NCBI GenBank assembly: GCA_025738555.1
Contig: JAOVFP010000001.1
Location: 7,316,001-7,380,000 of the forward strand
Length of the DNA: 64,000 bases
Origin: Cyathus striatus
Lineage: Eukaryota; Basidiomycota; Agaricomycetes; Agaricales; Nidulariaceae
Direction: 5' to 3'
Shown: positions 11,202-21,200 of the stretch, one piece after another
Position numbering within the stretch: position 1 is the stretch's first letter
Layout: the number at the start of each line of letters is the position of its first letter
Translations under genes and position numbers: made by a program
The notes under the pieces: model-generated
Told to the model about the DNA's origin: nothing
Databases searched by the model: none
The model's input: only the letters and a program-made list of their open reading frames with translations

Positions 11202-11736
11202 TATGGAAAGCCGGACAACCACGCTCAACTAGATCAAAGCAGTTGAACTCCAACATTCGGCAAGACAGCAGTCGCTTAGATATGTTCTTAGGCGCATCTT
11301 GTTCAGCCAGAATTTTGGTTAACTGCTTAGTCCAAGCTTCAAGTCCTACTGTATTCAGATGTAAATGTAAGACTTGGTATTACAATAGAGTACTATAGCA
11401 TGTGTCATTACTAATTATTTTGTACATTCACTCAAGTTCAATAGATACAATTGAGAAATAAGATGTTTAAAAAGTGTCTATGTAGTATAAACCTAGCTTT
11501 GAGATGAGACTTGTAACCTGAAAAAGCATACAGAGTGCAGTAGCATATGTCTACTGCTATTTTTCTAGTGAGTTGTTGGAATAGGGTTGATCATGTCTGC
11601 AAGAATAGTCCACTGAATTTGTGTGTAATAGCTTGATGTGCACAGCAGGAGTTGAACTCGAGATCGAATGTGTGGGAATTTATCACGTGATATAAAAGTC
11701 ACGAGCATCGTTTCCTCCATGGAAATGACTCGTGAC
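11202..11736 (+). repeat. Left terminal inverted repeat
   Basis: This arm is the reverse complement of 13798-14334. Its inner end is itself a broken palindrome (11698-11736, GTCACGAGCATC...ACTCGTGAC) that has lost three bases relative to the right arm. Confidence 0.9.
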
Positions 11737-11930
11737 CTTATTAACAATTAATTTTTCACCAAGTACCATCTGCATTAATATTATCATTCAGTAATGCATT
11801 GTTTAGAAATTGCACAATTCACTGAAGGTACTATAGATTGTTTCAAACATAGTAGTAGATAATTGACCTATTTATGGAGTGATTCTAATCAAAGTACCTA
11901 CAAGCTCATATAAAAAGGACATACAGATCC

Positions 11931-13707
11931 TTAACACGACTCCAAATTTGTAACAGCATGCAAGGCACTAGATTTTGATGCTGTATTGAGAGTTGTTAAG
12001 TTAAACCGTTCACAGTAATTGTTGCAAATATGCTCAGATGCAAAATTATTGAATGCAGAACCCACATTCCCCTGGCCAAACAGGGTGGCATCATCTTCAA
12101 GTGATCTTGAATCAAATGACTTCTTTGGTGTCATAATAGCTGCAGTGCTGCCATTCAAGCTAGTTGAATGACTGGTTTTTGCATTGTTCAGAGTACCACC
12201 AGAGTCTACATTGACCATGGAATCAAATTGGTCAGATATACCGAAATCATTGGACTCATTTTGCAACTAGAAAATGCATGTCAGCATTAATAGAACTTGT
12301 CTATACAAATAGACATACTTTAACATCCTAAATAAAAGCAATATAAGATTAGCTTGAATATAAACAAACTAGTAGTGCTTCCTACCTTCTGAGCAGTGAC
12401 ATAGTCCAAGCATTCTTCCCACAAATATGCTGGAATAACAAGCCCTAATATAAATGGCTTTGAAGGTATCTTGAATACATTCTTCTTGTCTTTGCCTTGT
12501 CCTTGTCCAAGACAGCAATTATAGAAATATGGCTGGTCTTGTTGCATGTGTGCAAGATCTGTCCAATTACAAAGCTCACAAATGGTAAGTGACCTGGTTT
12601 GAAACGGAAACCAATGCATTGCCTTCCGAAGTTGAGGTAGCATTGTATCCTCTACCAATTTGATTAAGTCCTGAGGTGTAATCATGGCTGGGATATTCTG
12701 GTGGCCTTCTTGTAGATTCTACTCAAAGTATATTAGCAATAATGTTCACAGTAAAATATAATTTAGTTACAAACCAAAATCAACTCAGGCCTAGTTTTAC
12801 CAGAAATCTCACAGACTGCCTGAACTATAATGCTAATTGTTTCAAATTGGCGTCCCTGGTAACTAAATCACTGGTACTTGTCCCACTCTGTCTTATAGAG
12901 TGAATGTGAACCAGAGTACCCTGAGGAAGTAATTTGTTGAGACACTGCATAGCTTCCACCATTTGCTGACCATGAACTTGGTATTCCCACAGTTGGCAGT
13001 TGATGAGTAGAATCAGGTGTATGTGACCATCACTGCAGTACTGCTGAGGGAAGGCTATTTGGAAGATGTGTAACCTTTCGTGCAAGGAAACTGGAATCTA
13101 AACAAAATATCAAAAAACATCATGGTTAAAATATTTAATTACATGCCTTTTCTTTGAGCCTGGTTTACAGAAGCTCTGATAGACTGTACATCAACAGCAC
13201 TGGATCATGAAGCCACTGAATTCTGTTCAGAAATTTTGGAACTGAGCTGATCTGCAATTGCAGGGCCTAAACATCAAGTATATTAGTATATTATTGTTAA
13301 ATGAAAATATAAAAGACATACTTATGATGGAGTCCATGGGTAGTTGTTGATTTGTACTGGATAAGCAACTTGCAACATCAGGCCCTATCTGGTGTGAGAA
13401 AATTTTCATCATATACTAATAATAATTCAGACTTACTCAGAAGTGTATCTGGTTTCTTTGCATAATATTCAAAGCACCCATCACAAACAAATTTACTGTG
13501 AGTACCACCTGCAATATAGTGCTTGCTGTCACCAGGCTGGAGAATGATTGAGCAGCTGCTTCTACCACATGGGATGAGTTCGCTTGCATGTGTATCTTCA
13601 GTGAATTTAGCAATAGCTTCGGCATTACCAAAGTTCATGTTGATAGCAATGAAAGAGTGAAAGTGGTGGGATAAAAGGTGCTGCTGAGAAGATATGATGA
13701 ATTTCAC
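11931..13707 (-). pseudogene. Unknown multi-exon gene inside the inverted-repeat element
   Basis: The first exon (13707-about 13440) reads MNFGNAEAIAKFTEDTHASE from an inner Met. It then has a Cys-rich segment (ELIPCGRSSC, later KFVCDGCFEYYAKK) that looks like a small zinc-binding module. Introns with GTAAGT/CACCAG and GTATGT/GTTTAG borders follow. A long exon (about 13098-12725) continues in the frame SYQGRQFETISIIVQAV and is cut by TGA at 13030-13032 and 12868-12870; the exon before it has TGA at 13205-13207. A further exon (12685-12385) reads MITPQDLIKLVEDTM...SLTICELCNWTDLAH...FKIPSKPFILGLVI. The last exon (about 12268-11931) is Ser/Thr/Asn-rich and ends at a stop. All three breaks are TGA. 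I do not recognise the family. The splice sites and residue pattern argue that it once coded for protein. Confidence 0.6.
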
Positions 13708-13797
13708 AAGGTATCTATATTTTTAGTGAGATCATGTATGGATGAAAATCAATGTGCCAGTGTTGTAAGAAATGCACCTGGCTCAACACTTAAGTAA

Positions 13798-14334
13798 GTC
13801 ACGAGCATCATTTCCATGGAGGAAACGATGCTCGTGACTTTTATATCACGTGATAAATTCCCACACATTCGATCTCGAGTTCAACTCCTGCTGTGCACAT
13901 CAAGCTATTACACACAAATTCAGTGGACTATTCTTGCAGACATGATCAACCCTATTCCAACAACTCACTAGAAAAATAGCAGTAGACATATGCTACTGCA
14001 CTCTGTATGCTTTTTCAGGTTACAAGTCTCATCTCAAAGCTAGGTTTATACTACATAGACACTTTTTAAACATCTTATTTCTCAATTGTATCTATTGAAC
14101 TTGAGTGAATGTACAAAATAATTAGTAATGACACATGCTATAGTACTCTATTGTAATACCAAGTCTTACATTTACATCTGAATACAGTAGGACTTGAAGC
14201 TTGGACTAAGCAGTTAACCAAAATTCTGGCTGAACAAGATGCGCCTAAGAACATATCTAAGCGACTGCTGTCTTGCCGAATGTTGGAGTTCAACTGCTTT
14301 GATCTAGTTGAGCGTGGTTGTCCGGCTTTCCATA
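13798..14334 (-). repeat. Right terminal inverted repeat
   Basis: This is the complement of the left arm. Its inner end is a long near-palindrome (13798-13838): GTCACGAGCATC pairs with GATGCTCGTGAC around a CCATGG centre. It would extrude as a strong hairpin. Confidence 0.9.
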
Positions 14335-14349
14335 AATGTAGGCTCAACA

Positions 14350-14421
14350 AAGCCCATCTCACAATATCATGTGGACCCTTCCATATGTGGACACCCAAAG
14401 GGTATGTTGTGAGACAGGCTT
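14350..14421. repeat. 72-bp imperfect inverted repeat beside the element
   Basis: AAGCCCATCTCACAATAT at the left pairs with TATGTTGTGAGACAGGCTT at the right, with three or four mismatches, around a centre with TATGTGGACAC/CATGTGGACCC words. It starts 15 bp beyond the right arm of the 3.1-kb element. It could be a small MITE, but no clear target duplication is visible. Confidence 0.5.
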
Positions 14422-14726
14422 AGATGAACATCCTGAAATAACCAGGGCAGTGCAAGATTTGAAACTAAATTTGCCCCAGAGCCCTCAGGTTCAAACCGAG
14501 GGCATACCATTACTAGAGACAAAATCTTCATACTGTTCTGCTGTATCCAACCATGTAATTTCTGTACAGATTCATTAAACATAGCAACTATAAAAGTATA
14601 AAAACTATGAAAGTCTCTGCTACTAATGGTTTCATGTGAGCACTTCAAATGATTTGAATAGGTTTCAAGCTTAAGTTACCGGTTTGATGAAAAGTGTCAC
14701 TGATAAGCGAGTCACAATGCACATGA

Positions 14727-15128
14727 CTATATGCATGTACCAATTTGGACATGCCCCACAACTTCATCTTTGAATTGTTCAGAGGACATTGCAGTAAGTG
14801 GGTACATCACATCCTCAAACTCAACCTTCACAAGTCGATGAAACAGGTCACATGCATGATGAGCCTGCTGACATGTCTTTAGGTACACCAGGATCTTTTT
14901 GAATGAATTGTGTGTGGTTGGGTCTCTTGGAATAAACTTGGGAATAAAAACAAACAGGTCCTGCAATGATGTCATTGAGTATCCCATAGGCTGTGCAATC
15001 AACTTCAGGTTTGGCCAATCCGCACCCATGTCTATTCCGAAGAATGGACAGTCCTCACCCATAGCTAGTGTTGTGTATATTATCTCGAACATCACTAAAT
15101 TCGGGCGAATTGGATGATTCAATATCAT
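14727..15128 (-). pseudogene. Fragment resembling a RecQ-type helicase (between lobes 1 and 2)
   Basis: An open stretch of 133 codons. It reads RPNLVMFEIIYTTLA near its start and then DLFVFIPKFIPRDPTTHNSF, ILVYLKTCQQAHHACDLFHR and later ALTAMSS-like text. Agaricomycete RecQ-like helicases of repeat families have an RPN...Y...DL.FLIP...F.IF....A....L.R layout in the same place, so the fragment fits the start of the second helicase lobe. The Walker A and DEAH parts are absent and an extra segment (GEDCPFFGIDMGADWPNLKL) interrupts the order. This is a remnant, recognised from remembered family patterns only. Confidence 0.4.
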
Positions 15129-15637
15129 TGATCATGCTTGTTCACGATCATCATGAGTTGCCAACATATTATAACCGAAATCATAATTGATTATTTTCCA
15201 TCGTCCTGCACCATAGTTTTTATAATCAATGTGATCGTGTTATAATATTGTAGGGAGTTATAAGTCAAGTATCCTATTTTATTGTCCTCATACATGGTAT
15301 TTGATATTATTGTAATATAACGAATTGGTTGTGCTATTATTTTTGTATGATGAAGCCATGGTAATGTTATAGCCTGTGCATGAGGTATACTAAGTATTAT
15401 TGCGATATGACAAGAATATTGTAATGTTATTGCTTTAGCATGAGTTTAACTTGATGTTACGGGTTTAGCATGAGTTTGATTTTATTTTATTTGGAAGAAA
15501 TGAAAGCGGAGCTTCATTACAACACAGATATTCAATTGTACTTATGGCTCCGGGATGATGATAGTTCGAAATTTCAAATAGTTTTAATAATAGTACCATA
15601 AACATTGTCAGACATCGTAAGTACTACATAAATAAAA
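15129..15637. other. AT-rich intergenic stretch
   Basis: No coding signal. Two tandem-like phrases, ATTGC(T/G)(T/A)TAGCATGAGTTT..., recur at about 15428-15475. It contains the presumed 3' untranslated region of the DUF6698-type gene. Confidence 0.6.
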
Positions 15638-17306
15638 CTAAGTAGCCGTATGTCCCAGGCCAGCATGAGAAGCAGTTATCTGTGCACGCTCACAGCGGTC
15701 CCTCTGCGCACGAAGCATGTCTAAAGATGTGGACATCGTGTTCAAAGGGGCAACAGCGAAAGACGAATGGGGAAAGATTTGGCTACAACAGGAAGAATTT
15801 AGCAAAACATACACGGTTAAAATAGTTGAATAGAAGTGTGCATACCGATTCCACCAAGCCATAAGGGCTTGTACATGAAGCTTCTCTCGCACTGTAGATG
15901 TGTTCTCAAGGTAATCTACTATAAAATTGTAGAAGGCTTGGTAGTTGAACCCTTCATGCTCAACTGTCCAGGATGCGGAACTAGACAACGAGTAATGAAC
16001 CTACAGTGTATCAACGTTATCAGTTTGAAATCAATAAAAAATGATAGAGAACTGCACACCTGGGCGCAAATATATGCAATAGACCTTGGTGTTACAGATT
16101 TCATGTTGAGCAAGGAGGCAACACCCTGGCGGTTCGAGCCCTTGACCTTTCTCGACTTGGCAGGTTGGGGATTCTCAGCATCGGCATCACCTCCCTCGTC
16201 TGCAGTGAAACATTTTGCAGATGAAGGAGAGGTGAATACGTGCATAAATGCCTATGAGCAAAGTGAGTAGCCAGTTAAACTGATATGTTGGGTGGCACAT
16301 ACCATTACTAATAGGTCACTCCTGAGAAATCCAGCCTCAATATCTTCTGGGTAGTATATGTATTTGCGGTACAAAAGCCGACAGAAGAAGTTTCGGCCAA
16401 GTGAATAGCTAGGGTGTTCTCCTGACCTAACTCGGTCTCGAATCCTATTCAACACAGATTAAAGGTAAGTGATGTATACAAGACATACAACCGAAATGAG
16501 TACTTACTGTTCATCCTCCCAATCAATATCCACCGGGCAGATGAGGTATCCAATATGCCCATTCTGAAGGCCAAGACTAGAGCGGTCCGAGGCATCAATA
16601 AGAGGAATGGGCTTGAGCTCTTTGTTTATGAAATTGATGACGACGACCTTGAGCTCCTTAGTGTCATGGGCCCGTGCATCGTTGGCACTTTTCTCAAGCT
16701 ATATATTAATATTGCATCAGCTCAAAGATAAATGTAAACCAATCTTAATAACTTACCATGGAAAAGAATACATGAAGTTGCTCGCAGTTGGAGAAATCGC
16801 CAAGAGTCTTATCGAATCCTGGTATCAAGCGGTGCAGAATTTGAAAGGCCCTATGATCACGAGCACGACTAGAAGGATTATGTCAATGTCAAACAAATCC
16901 AAATACAAGGTGAGATTTGACATTACTCGTGTTTAATCGCTGCAACCTGTTCTTGCCTCAGACCAGCTAGAAAAGCGTCATCATCATCATCTCCATCGCC
17001 ATTCTCAGCAAGTTCATGAAGATCGTTATTCCTAGTAACTTCTTGTAAGTTCCCAAAAAGAGTGACTGTTTTACGGATGCCTCTCCCAAGTGTGGAGGTG
17101 GATGGTGTTCTGTCTTTGGTAAGTCATAGTTTCAATGTAGTGTGCAATGATACTTACTTGGTTCGCTTTTTAGACCTTTCCCATTCGGTCACTTGCTGAG
17201 ATAAAGACGAATAGAGTCGCTTGTACTTCACAAGCTCTATGTCTGAAGGTAGCAGGCCACTGTCAGGCTCGGAGTCGTTGTCTGGGGCTTCACGAATGTG
17301 CGACAT
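15638..17306 (-). CDS. DUF6698-type basidiomycete protein, eight exons, intact
   Basis: Function is unknown. The family is expanded in Agaricomycetes and is often found in repeat-rich regions. Exons: 17306-17158, 17109-16927, 16868-16757, 16698-16508, 16444-16303, 16251-16060, 16000-15846 and 15782-15638, all with GT-AG borders. Together they give 422 residues without a break. The N-terminus (MSHIREAPDNDSEPDSG) is acidic. Then come TLGRGIRKTVTLFGNL, a poly-Asp stretch, and the core ARDHRAFQILHRLIPGFDK. After that follow WEDEQIRDRVR, LGRNFFCRLLYRKYIYYPED, a basic segment before MKSVTPRSIAYICAQVHYSL, and the final LMAWWNRQIFPHSS. This order matches the family as I remember it. The gene is transcribed away from the Plavaka transposase, with about 0.9 kb between the two start codons. 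The start was chosen as the only in-frame ATG before the acidic N-terminus. It looks functional, unlike its neighbours. Confidence 0.88.
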
Positions 17307-17383
17307 GGTATGTGCAGGAATAAGGGCGGTGGAGTGGAGGGAAGGAAAGCAAGATTCAGAGATTTGGGTTTTTAAAGGTATGG

Positions 17384-17672
17384 TTGCTCATCGGATCGGC
17401 TAATAGTTTTCTAACGTTAGGGGTAGGAAATACCAATTGGCCATGACCATGGCTCCACGCTACTATTGTACTGCCGGTTTATGCATGTGTTCAGACAATG
17501 CGATACTTTTCTTTAAGCCGCTGTTCTGCTCATGGTTGGGTATGGTTACTGGTGCAAGGTCTGTAGCGGTGGAGAGTGTAGGAGGAACTTGATAGGTATG
17601 GTCGCTCATCAAACTAGCTGATAGTTTTCTAACATTAGGGGTAGGAACTACCAATTGGCCATGACTACGGCT
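17384..17672. repeat. Direct repeat upstream of the DUF6698-type gene
   Basis: The segment 17384-17459 is repeated at 17597-17672, spacing 213 bp. Both copies share TATGGTYGCTCATC, then ATAGTTTTCTAAC(G/A)TTAGGGGTAGGAA and CCAATTGGCCATGAC. A GCGGTGGAG word precedes each copy. The second copy includes the ATG of the short open frame at 17661. The palindromic CCAATTGG and paired TTAGGGG words might be protein-binding sites. Confidence 0.75.
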
Positions 17673-17784
17673 ATAACCAAGGCCGTGCTTTTTGCTCGCG
17701 GCGCCGATCTTAACTCTCTGTACAACTATGACCCGACGAAATACGTCGCCATAATCATGGTTATTCTATTCTCCATCTCAACTG
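17661..17784 (+). pseudogene. First-exon fragment of an RTA1-like membrane protein (tentative)
   Basis: The frame reads MTTAITKAVLFARGADLNSL, then YNYDPTKYVAIIMVILFSIS, and stops at a GT donor. RTA1-like lipid-translocating exporters start in a similar way (YGY.PS...ILF.VLFG.ST). No second exon follows: the next 30 bases run straight into the end of a gene fragment on the opposite strand. It is either a truncated gene copy or a chance resemblance. Confidence 0.3.
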
Positions 17785-17813
17785 GTATGTTTAGTATGTC
17801 ATAGACTGAAGTT

Positions 17814-18107
17814 CTAGCTAGGTTCCTGCTCAGGTGGAAGTACAACATGGCGTGCGGTTAGAAGGTAGGTGTTATTGCCTGCGGATAGGTAGATACCTCC
17901 GGTGCCCTCAGTTCCCGGAGTTTGGATGGAAGCGATGGGAAGACCGAGTGCAGCGGTAAGAGGACTGCAAAATGAGGAGATTAGGTCTGCACTTGGGACG
18001 TGATCGAGGAGCATACAGTTGTACCGCCTGAAGCACGATTCACGAAACGGCATTGGGGGTGATCTGTATCTGCGTGTATGTTCGCAAAGTGAAAATCCTG
18101 CCATCAA
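17814..18107 (-). pseudogene. N-terminal fragment of a trypsin-fold-like basidiomycete protein
   Basis: An open stretch with LLDHVPSADLISSFCSPLTA, LPIASIQTPGTEGTGGIYLS and TYLLTARHVVLPPEQEPS, then a stop. The GTG..YL......LLTARHV arrangement resembles the catalytic-His region of trypsin-like folds and a common uncharacterised Agaricomycete family. Everything after it (Asp and Ser regions) is missing. The break falls within 30 bp of the end of the RTA1-like fragment, so the two form a head-on junction. Confidence 0.4.
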
Positions 18108-18244
18108 CTACCAATCTGGCATATGCCGGAGCATAGCCAAGTTATTGAACAGGGGTACTGGTGCTAGCTTTTACGCCTCTCACTGTACTTTCCATATCCA
18201 TGCGCACACTCTTTTGTATCGTTGCTGTTGCATATACAATACTA

Positions 18245-21200
18245 ATGGTATTTCAATGTTCATCACATTGCCCAGGACGATTTGAGACAAGCAAATCACT
18301 CAAGCTTCATCAGAAATCATGTGATGGGTTTCGAAAAGCGTCCGATCATGCACATATTCTACGCCAATCTGTAGCTGCATCGAAGAAGAAGAAACAGCTT
18401 GAGATAAAGAATCGAAAAGCACAGGTGTCTCAAGAACAGGTTAGTACACTCAATATGTTTTATATACTGTTTATTTAGTTATTTGATTTCTAGTTCAGAG
18501 TGATGGTAGATTCAGAAGCTGAAATATCTGGCGCGATGACTATTGATTCAGAAGCTCCAGAATCAATTCCGCTACCATTGCCAGAGATTTCTTATTCACC
18601 ATTGACATCACCTCCTGGCTTAGTCCCTCGTCCACGATCTCCCCAATCCGCATCACTCGTATAGGCAGGGGTACACATATGCCTCAGAGATACCGAGACA
18701 TTCTTCCTGAGCCACCTCAGTCTATTCTAGTACAAGAACCAAATCCGAGTGTCATTCAGCGAGTCATATTAATTGTTCGTGATCACATACGAACACTCAA
18801 GAATACGTTTGGCATATGGCGTGAATACCTTCACCGACCATCCCATGATCCAGATGCATTTGTCACATCTAATGACTTGCTTTCTTCGTCTCGCATCAAT
18901 CAACCAGTCAATATATCACCTGCTATTCCAAACGAACATTCGGTACACAAAAATACAAGTATTTCATTACTTATGGACCGGAAAAACAGTGGAGGAACTA
19001 TGAAGTCAGATGGTGAAATGGACCGTCTAGTGGAAGATGTACTTTTACACCCAGATTTCGATGTATCACACCTTCCTGGTTTCTCAGCTCGTCGCGAAAA
19101 TCAAAGAATTGATAATGCGGATAAGAAGTCACCATTGCTCGATTCTTTTACAGAAGTTAGTGTGCCTATTGAAGTTCCCTCTGGTGATAAAGATGTGCCG
19201 GCACGCACTTTTATGATTCCTGGACTTCACTACCGAAGCCTTGTTGGTGTTATCAGGGCAGCCTTTACTGATCCACTGGCCTCAAAATTCCACTTTTCGC
19301 CTTACAAGCTTTTCCAAACTTCACAAACTGCTGAAAACGACCAGAGATTATATTTTGAGCTCTATGACTCTGATGCATTTATTGAAGAGCATGACAGAGT
19401 ACAGCGTGCTCCAGTTCCACCCAGCGAACCTGATTGTAAGCGTGAAAAGGTGGTTGCTGCACTTATGTTCTGGTCGGATGCCACCCACTTGACAAACTTT
19501 GGAAATGCGAAATTATGGCCAATTTATATGCTCTTTGGAAACCTTTCCAAATATACTCGCTCGCAGCCAAGCTCAGGAGCATGTCACCATGTTGCTTATA
19601 TTCCATCCATATCCGATTCCTTACAAGACTTGTTAGCAACATTTCATGCGAAGTGGAGTAAACAGAAGAAGGATATCCTCACTCATTGCCGCCGTGAGCT
19701 TATGCATGCTGTTTGGCGCATATTACTCGATGACGAGTTCATACATGCTTGTAAATATGGCATAGTTATTATGTGCTTCGATGGAATTGAGCGACGTGTT
19801 TATCCTCGCATTTTTACATACTCAGCTGATTATCCAGAGAAGTGATTTCTTTATTCTTTATCGTCTTAATAACATTTCTAATGATATCCTTCAATAGAGT
19901 TCTTCTTGCTACCATCCGTGACAAAGGGCTTTGTCCTTGCCCTCGTTGTTTGGTTTCCAAAGTTAAGCTGGACTTAATGGGACTGGTATATGATATTAAG
20001 TTCCGTTTGTGTCACGGTCGAAAGGTTTTAATGGATATTGTCCTACAAAGCCGTGAATTTATTTACAAGCTGGCCCGTCCAATTGGCGGAGCAGCTGTAA
20101 ATGCCTTGTTAAAACCAACATCATCGGTTCCTACAGTGGTATGTATAGCTTACACTTTTTGTCATTAAGATGGTTGCTTATTTGTATTAGAATGCTTTTG
20201 TGGATCGACTAGGCGATAATTTTGACGTATCAAAAATGCTTGTAGTTGACTTCCTGCATGAGTTCGAGCTGGGCGTTTGGAAGGGGCTTTTTACACACCT
20301 TATTCGTCTACTTTATGCTGCTGCACCTGATGGTCGTTTGGTGGCTATCCTTGACAAACAGTAATTGTCATATTTAAATCATACTCAGTTCTAACTTTGT
20401 TCTAACATACCTTATTAGCTTTCGTGAAACTCCTACTTTCGGAAAAGATACCATTCGACATTTCGCTAATAATGCCTCAGAAATGAAAAAGCTTGTGGCG
20501 CGAGACTTCGAAGATTTGCTTCAGGTACATAAGTTAAATGTTAAACCAATTATCAATGCTTATACTTGACATAATAGTGTGCCATACCTGCTTTTGAAGG
20601 TCTTCTAGATGAGCCGCATAATAGCCATCTAATGAAGCTTCTATATCGCACTGCAGAATGGCACTCATTTGCGAAGCTTCGTCTTCATACAGATTTTACA
20701 CTTGGTCACTTGGAGCTATGTACGAAGGAATTTGGGCAACTGATGCGCAAATTTAGAGATTTTACATGTGCCGAGTTCACTACATTTGAGCTTCCTAAGG
20801 AAGCTGATGCTCGGAGTCGTCGAAAACAAGCTTCAAATCAACGTGCAGGAAATGGTACTGAATCCCTGCCTGCTTCATCTTCCAGGAAGCCGAGAACCTT
20901 AAACTTGTCAACGTACAAATGGCACGCACTAGGTGACTATGTGCATACCATTCGTACCTTTGGGTGTACAGACTCCTATTCTACACAACTTGTGAGTGCG
21001 ATGAACTTCCAGCAGATTACTTACAAATAATTTGTTACAGGGAGAACAAGCACATAGGGCAGTTAAGCGTCATTATGCTTCAACTAACAAGCGGAATGCG
21101 CCAGGACAAATTGCAAAGCATTATCGTCGAAAAGAAAAGGCTGAACACCGACGAACTGTTCTCAATAATGTTACACGAGATGCTGATGAACTTACTGCAA

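Larger units (their letters stand above)
11202..14334. mobile_element. 3.1-kb element with ~535-bp terminal inverted repeats
   Basis: The segment begins TATGGAAAGCCGGACAACCA and ends with its exact complement. The arms (11202-11736 and 13798-14334) match with almost no differences over their full length. The 2.06-kb interior holds one decayed multi-exon gene on the minus strand. Possible target-site duplications are unclear: AATG occurs two bases outside the left end and directly outside the right end. No transposase was recognised inside, so this could be a non-autonomous DNA transposon or a gene trapped between arms of an inverted duplication. TIRs this long and similar suggest recent insertion or gene conversion. 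Confidence 0.8.

Noticed and set aside
10691..11218. 175-codon minus-strand frame next to the inverted-repeat element
   Set aside because: It starts inside the inverted repeat, overlaps another frame of similar quality and matches no family that I know.
14480..14515. AGGTTCAAACCGAGGG as part of a tRNA-derived SINE
   Set aside because: The word is palindromic and no A box or poly-A tail was found at the proper distance.
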